A DNA stretch of 64,000 bases from Nostoc sp. MS1 (lineage in GTDB: Bacteria > Cyanobacteriota > Cyanobacteriia > Cyanobacteriales > Nostocaceae), in contig NZ_AP023443.1 in assembly GCF_019976755.1 (NCBI RefSeq), forward strand, positions 186,001-250,000, read 5' to 3'. A program made the position numbers and the translations under genes. The notes beneath the pieces are model-generated. The model did not search any database. It was not told the DNA's origin and was given only the letters and a program-made list of their open reading frames with translations. How positions within the stretch are numbered: position 1 is the first letter of the stretch; each line of letters begins with the position of its first letter. This document shows, in pieces, positions 1 through 8,760 of the stretch.

Positions 1-36
1 GAGAGTATAATCATCTGTTTTCACTCTTATTTTTAA

Positions 37-153
37 TTAAGGTCGAAACTCTCTCTCGGACGAATAGCGAAAATACTTGGACTTGAAGGCCAGGACAACA
101 TAAAATCACTTGCTATTGAAGAGGTTAAAAGCGCATTCAGTGAAATGAATTAA
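37..153 (+). pseudogene. 3' remnant of an unidentified gene
   Basis: An open frame runs from just after a stop at 34-36 to a TAA at 151-153 and ends in KSLAIEEVKSAFSEMN. It has no ATG, GTG or TTG start and no clear ribosome site, so it reads as the tail of a gene that was cut or frameshifted upstream. The peptide is helical and charged and I do not recognise its family. Two HIP1 octamers follow at about 158-191, before the next gene. Confidence 0.25.
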
Positions 154-215
154 TTAAAAGCGATCGCTCCCGGCCAAGAGCGCGATCGCCGTAACTAACC
201 CATATAGGTATAGCC

Positions 216-998
216 ATGTCTAGCTTACCATTTGAAAAACTGCTTCAAGACAACCCCCAACTATTCACCTCCGAGGGCTTGTCTGCGCTGCTGGTCGATT
301 GTATTCATCTTAAATACACCCAGCATCATAAATTCACTTACCCGTCATTACTAAAAGACAAAAGCATTTACCCTGCCCTAGCCCAAACGGGTAATCCTGA
401 CCCGCAGACCGAAAAAATCATCCACCGTTTTAACGCAAGTCCAGCAACTTGGGAGATAAACGGCTGCTTAACAGAACAAGAAGCCTTTGATTTCTTATTT
501 CTCTACCGCAGAATCAACGACAATATCCACCAACTACAAAAGAACTTGGGCATATCTGGAGTTTGCCTCCGGCACATCGCCATACGCGATCGCCTGTTCT
601 CTTACCCAGCCGCCGATGATCAGCTGACATTGCTGGAGTGCGATCGCTTAACACTTCAAAATGCAGTCCCAGAAATCATCAAATATTTTCTGCAACTGGT
701 GGAAATGCCACCGACATATAACCTGTCCTTAGTAGACCAAGACGAGAAAAAAATTCCTGCTAACCCCGCCGCAGTGCAAGAGGCAGCAACCAAAGCAGTA
801 CGCGCCGAAATTTACGGAGAAAGCTACGAGTGGGTAAAAACTGGGGCTAACTACTGGGAGGGTAGGCACGCTAGTAAAGTTGACCCGGATGAAATTCACC
901 TGTGCTTGCATCTCGACTGGAACGAAGACGAGTTCATTTTTTTTGACGCACACCACCCCGACCGTGAGCGATGGCCTTGGGGAATAGCGGCTGAGTGA
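216..998 (+). CDS. hypothetical protein, 260 aa
   Basis: This is a soluble acidic protein of 260 residues with no signal peptide or membrane segment. I do not recognise its family. The last 80 residues are rich in Trp, His and Asp (EWVKTGANYWEGRH and a C-terminal HHPDRERWPW), which suggests a compact C-terminal domain. Several HIP1 octamers lie inside the frame, which marks it as long-resident cyanobacterial DNA. It is the first of a same-strand run that ends at the plasmid Rep gene, so a role in plasmid upkeep is possible but only inferred from position. The ATG at 216 is the first start after the HIP1-rich spacer. Confidence 0.6.
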   Translation: MSSLPFEKLLQDNPQLFTSEGLSALLVDCIHLKYTQHHKFTYPSLLKDKSIYPALAQTGNPDPQTEKIIHRFNASPATWEINGCLTEQEAFDFLFLYRRINDNIHQLQKNLGISGVCLRHIAIRDRLFSYPAADDQLTLLECDRLTLQNAVPEIIKYFLQLVEMPPTYNLSLVDQDEKKIPANPAAVQEAATKAVRAEIYGESYEWVKTGANYWEGRHASKVDPDEIHLCLHLDWNEDEFIFFDAHHPDRERWPWGIAAE

Positions 999-1002
999 GA
1001 CT

Positions 1003-1113
1003 TTGTTGGTTCATTTCAACCAGTTTCTAAATAATCCACCACAACAAATTAAGAAACGCATCGCCAGCTTGGATACCAAAGCTGTTGATTATCTTTTGGG
1101 GAAGAAAGTATGA
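1003..1113 (+). CDS. possible small coupled ORF, 36 aa
   Basis: A frame open from 988 to a TGA at 1111-1113 overlaps the ATG of the next gene as ATGA, the layout used for translational coupling. The likely start is one of two TTG codons at 1003 or 1006. The peptide contains NPPQQIKKRIASLDTKAVDY and looks like a small helical protein, or the C-terminal tail of a longer gene shifted out of frame. The overlap is suggestive, but there is no ATG and no family match. Confidence 0.3.
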   Translation: MLVHFNQFLNNPPQQIKKRIASLDTKAVDYLLGKKV

Positions 1114-1568
1114 CAGAGCAAATTACAGAACTACAAAGATGTTGGTATTTATCTCCGCCCTGGCATGGGGAAATGCCACCTGTTGAGATTCAATTGTGGG
1201 AAAAAGTCTATCTCAAAAGTCTCGAAACCTTCGGTTATTGTTCTGGCATTCAGTGGTGGCGGGATTGTTGGCATTACATTATTGAGATTACTGATGATGC
1301 TGTACACGCCACCAAGCATCAAATTATCGGCACTGGTCGGTTTAAACCTACCAACTTACAAAAACCCGCTTTCAATTTAGGAGATCGCGTGATTCTCACG
1401 TCCTGCTGTAACGCCCCAAGACAGAGGCTAGTCTTGGGAGTTGCACTGGTTCGTGGTGAGTTGGTTTATTTAATCGAAACTATATCCCCAACTCTTCCAC
1501 AAATAGACATGATGCCCCGCAGATTTTCATTGGTGAAGGAAGCAGACTTGGTGCAGGTGATGGTTTGA
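1110..1568 (+). CDS. DUF1392 family protein
   Basis: This 152-residue protein has the layout I associate with DUF1392, a family found mostly in Nostoc-type cyanobacteria and often on their plasmids. An N-terminal stretch contains CWYLSPPW, a centre has GIQWWRDCWHYIIEI and HATKHQIIGTG, and a C-terminal part is beta-rich. The function of the family is unknown. Repeated Trp and Cys residues hint at a small beta-sheet fold. The ATG overlaps the TGA of a short upstream frame. Position on the path to the Rep gene supports a plasmid backbone role, but that is inference. Confidence 0.6.
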   Translation: MTEQITELQRCWYLSPPWHGEMPPVEIQLWEKVYLKSLETFGYCSGIQWWRDCWHYIIEITDDAVHATKHQIIGTGRFKPTNLQKPAFNLGDRVILTSCCNAPRQRLVLGVALVRGELVYLIETISPTLPQIDMMPRRFSLVKEADLVQVMV

Positions 1569-1626
1569 ATTTCTCCACCAGCCCCAGCAGATTTTAACTT
1601 GTTCCCTCAATCACACAACTAACCCT

Positions 1627-2382
1627 ATGTCACAAATCGAAATTGCACAAATCATTGAACAGATAAAACAAGAGATTGAAGTTGACGCATCTGGTAAAGC
1701 TAAAGCCAGCCTTCGAGCAACCGCAAGATTGGCTGGGGTAAGTGCTACAGCAATTCTCAAAACCTTAGATAGTGTTAACCAAGAGCCATCCAAATTAGCT
1801 CAAATGCTTTTAGAATCTGGGTTTGAAGCTGTTAACCTGTTAGGGTGGAAAACTGAAGGCATCCCAGATATGGCGATCGCCATCATTTTAGAATATTACG
1901 GCTTCGATGCGGGACGGTATTGTACAAAACAAGCAAGGTTGGTCTGCCGTTCATTCAACACCATCGGTATCCGCGCTTGGATTCAGGAAAAGTTAGGTTG
2001 GACAAAACCTGCAACTGACGAAACCAGCATGACCCAAATCCAGTTACTCGCCGCGATCGCTTCTCAGATGGCCGAACAAGAGCAACGCTTGTTAGAGCAT
2101 GAGCAACGCCAGCATGAAATACTATCTCGGCTCAAAGGAGTAGAAGTCGAGCAGGATAGGTTTAATACTCCATGTGGACATAAATACAGCATTGTTGGTT
2201 TCGCCAATCTTCAGGGTTTAGAGATATCAGTCAAAGAAGCTGGAGCTAAAGGACGCAAAGCTAGTGCATTATGCCGCAAAAAAGGGATTGAGATAGAGCG
2301 TATTCGTGATCCCAGGTTTGGCAGAGTCGGACTGTATCCCGAAAGTATTTTGATTGAGGTTTTCTCCCAGGAGCAAAACTAA
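1627..2382 (+). CDS. HTH-containing plasmid protein, possible DNA-binding regulator
   Basis: The 251-residue product begins with a helical segment. At about residues 28-48 it carries a likely helix-turn-helix (RATARLAGVSATAILKTL). Residues 85-125 resemble the middle part of cyanobacterial phage-antirepressor-like proteins (YYGFDAGRYCTKQAR, IRAWIQEKLGW). A Glu/Gln-rich coiled coil spans about 134-172, and a basic C-terminal domain follows. Such proteins are common on Nostoc plasmids. It sits 100 bp upstream of the Rep gene, so a role in copy control or partition is plausible but unproven. The family assignment rests on pattern only. Confidence 0.5.
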   Translation: MSQIEIAQIIEQIKQEIEVDASGKAKASLRATARLAGVSATAILKTLDSVNQEPSKLAQMLLESGFEAVNLLGWKTEGIPDMAIAIILEYYGFDAGRYCTKQARLVCRSFNTIGIRAWIQEKLGWTKPATDETSMTQIQLLAAIASQMAEQEQRLLEHEQRQHEILSRLKGVEVEQDRFNTPCGHKYSIVGFANLQGLEISVKEAGAKGRKASALCRKKGIEIERIRDPRFGRVGLYPESILIEVFSQEQN

Positions 2383-2429
2383 CCATCAACTAGTTCAAGC
2401 ATCTAACCAATTTCATTACGGACATTTTC

Positions 2430-2453
2430 TAGCGGTATGGGGTCATACCGCTA
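2430..2453. promoter_or_regulatory. perfect 10-bp inverted repeat upstream of rep
   Basis: The arms TAGCGGTATG and CATACCGCTA are exact reverse complements around a GGGT loop. The hairpin lies 30 bp before the rep ATG and 48 bp after the preceding stop. No T-run follows, so an intrinsic terminator is unlikely. An operator, an RNA hairpin in the rep leader or part of the origin are the better options. A strong ribosome site (AGGAGGGG) lies between it and the ATG. Confidence 0.6.
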
Positions 2454-2482
2454 ACTCTTTCATGCGTTTATAGGAGGGGAAT

Positions 2483-5400
2483 ATGAATCTCGAACCTCAT
2501 CATCTGCAAGAATGGCTCAACAGTGGCGTTGATGAAGAATTGATTTTGCTGAATGTGCGATCGCTTTTAGGAGACGAAATATACGAATATCTAATGTACG
2601 CGCTACCTCAAACCGCACGACGCAATGATGGGCGACTGCGAGATGGTTATTTAAGACTATACTCTCACATCACTAATGCTTGGTGGGCTAGTGGACTCGA
2701 CCCGCTCAACGACTGGCTGCCGATGAACTGGGGACGGTTGAAGCCTGATTGTCCGCGCATGGAGTGGGAACAACACAGCAGGGAGAGGGATGCAGCAAGG
2801 GGAGCAGGGGGAGAATTTAGTATTCATTCCTCCCCTGCTTCTTCGCCGAAGCCCATCAAATACGAATCGCCACCGAAAACTCCCAACCGTCTGGGCTATT
2901 TCCGAGTTACCCTGAACATCTGGCAGTTGGTATCTCTGCGCTATGACGTACCGATGCCAGAGAACATCGTCATTACGCCAGAAGGTGAAGCATTAGGATT
3001 TTGGGCTTGGGTGATGGCTCATCCCGAAATTCCGATTATTCTTACTGAGGGTGAGAAGAAAGGGGCTTGTCTGTTATCTCTGGGGTATGCCGCGATCGCA
3101 CTTCCTGGTATCTGGAATGGCCGCATCGGCAAGGAAGACTTTGAGAGACTGCACTCCGACCTAGTACCAATGGCTCAACCGGGTCGCAAATTCATCATCC
3201 TATTTGACTACGAAACCAAACCCAAAACGCAACTACAAGTATTTCAAGCCACACGCCGCACCGCTCACGTTATCTTAGACGCTGGCTGTGAGTGTAGTAT
3301 CGCATTATTGCCAGGGCCAGAGAAAGGTATTGATGACTGGGTGGTAGCATTAGGTAAAAAAGCTGACAAGGCTGTATCAGCGATGATTGCTGATGCTCTT
3401 ACCCTGCAAGAATATCACCAGAGATTTTTCTACAAAAAGCCTAGAGGACTGCGTAAATATAAACCTAATGTCACCGTTAACACTCGTTACCTGTCCCAAG
3501 CAATTGGTTCCTTACCTCAATCTGGTTTAGTGGGACTTGCCTCAGATATGGGGACTGGCAAGACCGAAATCATGGCCATCGTCAGAAAAGATAACCCAGA
3601 CTTGAGCTTTTTGAACAACGGGCATCGGGTGAGTTTGCTTAAGAATCTCAGCGATCGCCTGCTGACTGCGATGTATTCTGCGATCGCTTGCGGTGATTGG
3701 GCAACAGTCCAAGCTCTCAGTATCACCGTAGACTCTTTGTATAAGATGGCGAATGATTTACGGGCTTATGATGTCATATTTATAGATGAAGCTTGTCAGT
3801 ATTTGGCTCACCTGCTCCAGTCGAAAACCTGTAAAGAACACCGGGGGCTGATTCTAGAGGTATTGGAGTATCTGGTGTACAACGCCAAGCTCGTTGTTTT
3901 GGCTGATGCTCACCTGGACGACTTGACCATCGACTTCTTTAGGGCGATGCGACCAGAAGGCGAAAAACCCTTCATCATCAAGAACGAATATCGGTCAGGC
4001 GATCGCCAAGTCCACTGGTACGAGGGTGAAGACAGCAGCGCCATCGTTGCCCAAATTCACCTTCAGTTGATGCTGGGTTTGAAGCCAATTGTCGTCAGCG
4101 ATAGTAAACGGTTCATCAAAAAGCTAGAACGCGCTTTGAATGAAATAGAACAGCAAAGACGGAGGGGTAAGAAGAAAAAGGACAATTTAGAGAATTGTGA
4201 ATTACCAGAGGATAATACGCCAGAATCAGAAGATGACCGACAGCTTAGGATATGGGCTATTCATTCGGAAAATAGCGGTAGCGAAGAAAATATTATTTTC
4301 ATCAGGGAGATTAACACCGCCATTAAATCAGTTGATGCGTTGTTAACTACACCCAGTCTTGGCACTGGTGTTGATATTTCTACCTATCATTTTGATGTAA
4401 TATTTGGTGTGTTTCACGCAGTTTCCCAATCTGCCACCGAATGCGCTCAACAGTTGTGGCGGTATCGTCCTAATGTCCCCATGCACGTCTGGGTTGCGCC
4501 TCGTCCTCCGTTTGGGTACGCCGAGACTAACCCCCGTCATATCAAAGAGAAAATTCTCCAGAAAAACGAGATGACTGCTTTCCTCATCCGCATCGACAAG
4601 GAAACGGGTAAGCGTGGTGCTGAGAAGGATTGGGCGTTGGATACATTTTGCCAGATTGAGGCGCAGAGGAACTGGTCTATTAATAATTTACGTGCTGATT
4701 TGCGATCGCTCCTCGTTGAAATGGGTAATACTATCGTCTCAGCCGGGGATAATACCGACGAAGCAGCGCGGCACTTGATGAAGGCGGCGGGAAATGCCAT
4801 TGATTCTGAGCATTACCGTCAGGTTGCTAATGCCAAAGACATCGATAGGAAAACTTACGACGCTAGACAGCACCAGGATTATTTGAAACCGGAAGAAGCG
4901 CTAGAGTGTGAGAAGTTTCGTATTCGGGATACCTACGGCATGGCTGTTACCCCTGAATTAGTTGAGAAGGATGACGGGGGGCGGCTTATCAAGAAGATTG
5001 TTGCTCTTGAAGCCATCTTAGCAGCACCGGGGGAAGTTGTGGCTGATGAGCATGGGCGGGAGTTTGTTATGCCGCCGGATGTTGTGGCGGAACGGGATAA
5101 ATCGGAGCGCGATCGCTTATCTATCTGTACCGACTGGGGCAATCACTCCACATCGTGGCTCATGCGTCATCGATTGGGTTTGAGCGCGGTGTTAACAGAC
5201 TTGATGGATGGGGTGGAGATTAAGGGGGATGAGCCGACTATTGAAGCATTGGCTAACTTCTCCAAGCGCAATGCTACCCACATCAAAGGGATTCTCAATT
5301 TGACTATACCGCTTGATGAGTCTCCCGTATGGATTTTAAGCCAGTATCTTTCGCAGTTTGCTTTGTCTATGAACTCGCGGCGGCCTGTTGAGGATGGTAA

Positions 5401-5842
5401 GCGGGTGAGATACTATCGGCTCAGTACTGAGGATGTAACGTTTGCTCGGAAGGTTCTTGAGTATCGACAACGGTTGAGGGAAGAGAGGGAAAGGCGACGG
5501 CAAGAGGAACGGGAACAGCAAGCGGCTTATGTGGCTAGAATGCAGACTATGTATAGCATTGATACTCCGTCCACACCCCCCGCTAATGTAATTGGGGATA
5601 ATAATTGTGGGGGTATGGACGGACAGGCTGACCCCTGTTATTCATGGTGGCAGCAGGTAAAATATTATGCAACGTTGGCGATTAAACGGGTAAAGCATGG
5701 GGTGGATTCGGTCAAACAATTCCTCAGTACCCTCAGCAGTGACGAGCGCTGGGGCGTGATGATGGCAATTGATGAGCAAGAGCCTGTGATGTTCGAGGAA
5801 TTAACTGCACAGGCTCCTGATTGGGTTGAATGGTTGGCGTAA
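2483..5842 (+). CDS. CyRepA1-like plasmid replication protein (DUF3854/TOPRIM plus helicase)
   Basis: This 1119-residue protein probably starts replication of the plasmid. Residues about 150-300 form a DUF3854/TOPRIM-like domain with ILTEGEKKG and FDYETK. A P-loop MGTGKTE lies near residue 356 and a Walker B/DEAD-type VIFIDEACQ near 431, so the second half of the core is a helicase. A later segment (TTPSLGTGVDIS) looks like a helicase motif V or VI region. The layout matches the cyanobacterial family annotated as CyRepA1, which includes Slr7037 of Synechocystis plasmid pSYSA. The start is fixed by AGGAGGGG just upstream of the ATG. Residues about 97-125 hold a low-complexity Gly/Ser linker that looks like an absorbed short repeat. 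The C-terminus has an Arg/Glu-rich coiled coil near 1000. Confidence 0.8.
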   Translation: MNLEPHHLQEWLNSGVDEELILLNVRSLLGDEIYEYLMYALPQTARRNDGRLRDGYLRLYSHITNAWWASGLDPLNDWLPMNWGRLKPDCPRMEWEQHSRERDAARGAGGEFSIHSSPASSPKPIKYESPPKTPNRLGYFRVTLNIWQLVSLRYDVPMPENIVITPEGEALGFWAWVMAHPEIPIILTEGEKKGACLLSLGYAAIALPGIWNGRIGKEDFERLHSDLVPMAQPGRKFIILFDYETKPKTQLQVFQATRRTAHVILDAGCECSIALLPGPEKGIDDWVVALGKKADKAVSAMIADALTLQEYHQRFFYKKPRGLRKYKPNVTVNTRYLSQAIGSLPQSGLVGLASDMGTGKTEIMAIVRKDNPDLSFLNNGHRVSLLKNLSDRLLTAMYSAIACGDWATVQALSITVDSLYKMANDLRAYDVIFIDEACQYLAHLLQSKTCKEHRGLILEVLEYLVYNAKLVVLADAHLDDLTIDFFRAMRPEGEKPFIIKNEYRSGDRQVHWYEGEDSSAIVAQIHLQLMLGLKPIVVSDSKRFIKKLERALNEIEQQRRRGKKKKDNLENCELPEDNTPESEDDRQLRIWAIHSENSGSEENIIFIREINTAIKSVDALLTTPSLGTGVDISTYHFDVIFGVFHAVSQSATECAQQLWRYRPNVPMHVWVAPRPPFGYAETNPRHIKEKILQKNEMTAFLIRIDKETGKRGAEKDWALDTFCQIEAQRNWSINNLRADLRSLLVEMGNTIVSAGDNTDEAARHLMKAAGNAIDSEHYRQVANAKDIDRKTYDARQHQDYLKPEEALECEKFRIRDTYGMAVTPELVEKDDGGRLIKKIVALEAILAAPGEVVADEHGREFVMPPDVVAERDKSERDRLSICTDWGNHSTSWLMRHRLGLSAVLTDLMDGVEIKGDEPTIEALANFSKRNATHIKGILNLTIPLDESPVWILSQYLSQFALSMNSRRPVEDGKRVRYYRLSTEDVTFARKVLEYRQRLREERERRRQEEREQQAAYVARMQTMYSIDTPSTPPANVIGDNNCGGMDGQADPCYSWWQQVKYYATLAIKRVKHGVDSVKQFLSTLSSDERWGVMMAIDEQEPVMFEELTAQAPDWVEWLA

Positions 5843-6038
5843 AGGGTTAGATTACGAGCAATCACTTGTCAGTTAAGGTAATAATTTGTTTATTTCTTGG
5901 GACAAGAGCAAGAACACCTGATTGTACTGGCAATGCGGGTGGGTCGTGTAAAGGCTTGATAGTGAGACTGTAGCGTTGCTCTCAATAGTGCAGCAATTTG
6001 GAAAAGAAAGATATAACGGGATTGAGCAACCGAGATAG

Positions 6039-6731
6039 TTACGTAAATATAAGTTGCCAGCCAACGATAAAAATTGCGATATCTGCAAAAATATGGCTGA
6101 TGTATCCAGGCCAGATTGAGCGATAAGTTAAGTAGCACCATGACCATATCACCCCGGCAATGAACACACCCAATGAACATAATGTTGTCGCACGCCAGTC
6201 AAAGTATGCTGCTAAACCAACAATATGATGAATTGTGAAAAACAATGCTGATAAAACTACAGCAAATGGACTAGACACTAGTATTTCACATTGGCGATAG
6301 ACAAACCAACGCCAAACAAATTCTTCAAGTAAGGAATTAATAAATACCCAATACCCTGAACCTATCAAATAAATTACAAAATTATTCAATCCAATTTCTC
6401 TTGCACGTTCACGAACATATTCAACATCTATCCATTGTGAACCTAGCCACTGATAAGTCATTAAAATGATACCTAACATTAATAATCCTAATCCAAACCC
6501 AACTAATAAATCACGCCCTTTAGCCTGTTGAATTTTTGGAGGAAAATCCTCTAATTCTACAAATATTAACCAGACAAGCGGTAATAGTAATATCCAAATT
6601 TTAGAGAACAAAGCTACTGAAGAACCTAAAATTCCGGGAAGATATAATCCAGTCGCTACGCCAAGGCTAGGAACTGGCACTAGCAGTGACAAGGCTAATA
6701 TTGCTTTTTTATTTGAGATGCCTGTAAACAT
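6039..6731 (-). CDS. CPBP family intramembrane metalloprotease
   Basis: A polytopic membrane protein of 230 residues with six or more hydrophobic segments. The CPBP (CAAX protease and bacteriocin-processing) motifs are visible: EEFVWR at 136-141 (motif 1, EExxxR), FFTIHH at about 164-169 (motif 2, FxxxH) and a later SHIFAD (motif 3). Members are membrane-embedded proteases, some linked to bacteriocin self-immunity. The real substrate is unknown. It stands alone on the minus strand, with the first IS5-type element inserted about 108 bp upstream of its start, possibly in or near its promoter. Two further CPBP genes lie near 38 kb. Confidence 0.8.
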   Translation of the reverse strand: MFTGISNKKAILALSLLVPVPSLGVATGLYLPGILGSSVALFSKIWILLLPLVWLIFVELEDFPPKIQQAKGRDLLVGFGLGLLMLGIILMTYQWLGSQWIDVEYVRERAREIGLNNFVIYLIGSGYWVFINSLLEEFVWRWFVYRQCEILVSSPFAVVLSALFFTIHHIVGLAAYFDWRATTLCSLGVFIAGVIWSWCYLTYRSIWPGYISHIFADIAIFIVGWQLIFT

Positions 6732-6839
6732 ATAAAAACTTAGTAAAATTTACTCGTTATTAGCTATTACTAGTACCTAACTGTAGTTGTAATATATAAC
6801 AAACTATAAAATTTTACTTTCACAATCAGAAATTAATTA

Positions 6840-8512
6840 GGGCTGGCTGAATAAGGGCGAAAGATAGCAGAATGAAGAGTTTCAGGGTCAGGAAAGAAAA
6901 ATAAGGTGAAAAGAAAAAGGGTAAGATAAGTAAAAATCCTTGTAGCAAGTTGCGTTAAAATGTATCGAAGAGCGCAAAAGCAAGAAAAAGCAGCAGAAAA
7001 CTTTGAACTACCCTTTGGGGGAAAACTAGCGTCAGATAACCGATGGGTAATCATGGCGAACATGATACCTTGGTCAAAATTTGAAGCAGAGTACGCAGAA
7101 ATATTTTCAGCAAGAATGGGAGCGCCAGCCAAAACATTTAGAATGGCGTTGGGAGCATTAATAATTAAAGAAAAATTAGGAATAAGTGACAGAGAGACAG
7201 TAGAACAAATTCGGGAGAACCCGTATCTGCAATACTTTATAGGAATGTCAGCATATAGTAATGAATCTGCATTTGACCCGTCAATGCTAGTTCATTTTAG
7301 AGAAAGGATAGATATAGAATTAGTCAATAAAATCAATCAAGAAATAGTCAGGAAGATGTTAGAAAATAAACAGGAGGTAGAAGTAAGAGCAAAAAAGCCA
7401 GAGGTCGAGGATTCAAAAAGTAAGCCAGCCAATAGAGGAAAATTAATATTAGATGCTAGTTGTGCGCCAGCAGACATAAGTTATCCGACAGATTTAGGAT
7501 TATTAAATCAAGCCAGAAAGCAAACAGAAACAATCATAGATACATTATATAAGTCCTTATTAGTAAGAAATATCAACAAACCAAGAACCTACAGAAACAA
7601 AGCAAGAAAGGATTATTTAGCAGTAGCCAAGAAAAGAAAACCAACAGTTAAAGAAAGAAGGAAAGCTATCAGAAAGCAACTGCAATATATCAACAGAAAT
7701 TTAACTCATATTCAGCAGCTAATAAATTTAGGTGCGTCACTATTAAAACTGAGCAACAGTCAATATAAGATGTTGCTAGTAGTAGCAGAAGTTTATCGTC
7801 AACAGTTATGGTTATATGAAAATCAAAAAATTAGTATACAAGACCGCATTGTCAGTTTAAACCAACCACACATTCGTCCGATTATCCGAGGTAAAGCCGG
7901 GAGAACAGTAGAGTTTGGGGCTAAGTTTTCAGCTAGTTACTATGATGGCTATGTATTTTTAGACCATATTAGTTGGGACAACTTTAACGAATCAGGAGAC
8001 TTAAAATCACAAGTAGAAGCATACAAAAACTACACCGGATATTATCCTGAATCAGTTCATGTTGATAAGATTTATCGGACGAGGGAGAATCGAGCTTGGT
8101 GTCAAGAAAGGGGAATTAGAATTAGTGGCCCACCACTAGGTAGACCCCCCCAAAATGTCAGCCCTGAAAAGAAGAAACAAGCCGCTTATGACGAAAGGAT
8201 TCGTAATTGTATTGAGGGCAAGTTTGGACAAGGTAAACGAAGATTTAGCCTTGGTAGAGTTATGGCTAAACTTCCTCATACTTCTTTCACCGCTATTGCC
8301 ATAACTTTTTTAGTTATGAATCTTTCTACTCTGCTATTACGGCTTTTTTGTGTATTTTTTTGCCTATTTTTCAAAACTGAGTCTTTTTTTACTTCTTCTA
8401 TTATCGAAACTGATATTTCATTCAACCTTAAACAACAAAAACTTATCTTTTTTCTGGACTGACTACTTAATCAATTTTTCTCTTCCTTTGAAATGACTTT
8501 TTCAGCAAGCCC
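6840..8512 (+). mobile_element. IS5-type insertion sequence, copy 1 (1673 bp)
   Basis: The element runs from GGGCTGGCTGAATAAG to CTTTTTCAGCAAGCCC. These ends form a 16-bp terminal inverted repeat with two mismatches. It is flanked by a 6-bp direct repeat TAATTA at 6834-6839 and 8513-8518. Because A and T border both ends, the duplication could also be read as AATT with the element one base longer on each side. An equally long copy lies at 43138-44810. Confidence 0.92.
6960..8462 (+). CDS. IS5/IS1182-type transposase (copy 1)
   Basis: This 500-residue DDE transposase moves the surrounding IS. The N-terminal DUF772-type domain contains ESAFDPSMLVHFRERI near residues 102-117. The candidate catalytic residues are the Asp in LILDAS (about 165), the Asp in HVDKIY (about 368) and the Glu in CIEGKFGQGKRRF (about 419). 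A 100-residue basic helical insertion separates the first two. The C-terminus is an unusual hydrophobic tail of about 50 residues, probably reading toward the IS end. The predicted protein is identical to that of the copy near 43 kb, so both copies should be active or recently active. Confidence 0.9.
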   Translation: MYRRAQKQEKAAENFELPFGGKLASDNRWVIMANMIPWSKFEAEYAEIFSARMGAPAKTFRMALGALIIKEKLGISDRETVEQIRENPYLQYFIGMSAYSNESAFDPSMLVHFRERIDIELVNKINQEIVRKMLENKQEVEVRAKKPEVEDSKSKPANRGKLILDASCAPADISYPTDLGLLNQARKQTETIIDTLYKSLLVRNINKPRTYRNKARKDYLAVAKKRKPTVKERRKAIRKQLQYINRNLTHIQQLINLGASLLKLSNSQYKMLLVVAEVYRQQLWLYENQKISIQDRIVSLNQPHIRPIIRGKAGRTVEFGAKFSASYYDGYVFLDHISWDNFNESGDLKSQVEAYKNYTGYYPESVHVDKIYRTRENRAWCQERGIRISGPPLGRPPQNVSPEKKKQAAYDERIRNCIEGKFGQGKRRFSLGRVMAKLPHTSFTAIAITFLVMNLSTLLLRLFCVFFCLFFKTESFFTSSIIETDISFNLKQQKLIFFLD

Positions 8513-8760
8513 TAATTAGGTGACACTTTGGTATTTGTCATAATATTTAATTTCTATAAAATATTAATTAATTTGATTTTTAGTTAAGTCTTACAAGTAT
8601 CCATCTCTGGAAGAAAGCTTTAAAATCTCTAATGAATAATATTACTTGTGCCAAAATATCAAGTAGCACATTAATAAACAAGTGCTGAGTTTCAGAATCA
8701 AAAACTCTTAAACAAAATTGATTTGCGGCTATCGTATGTTGGTCGCTTGGGGCCTGTTGT

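Noticed and set aside
6833..7132. A minus-strand frame at the left end of both IS5-type copies
   Set aside because: It is antisense to the transposase start, is repeated only because the IS is repeated, and has no supported start.
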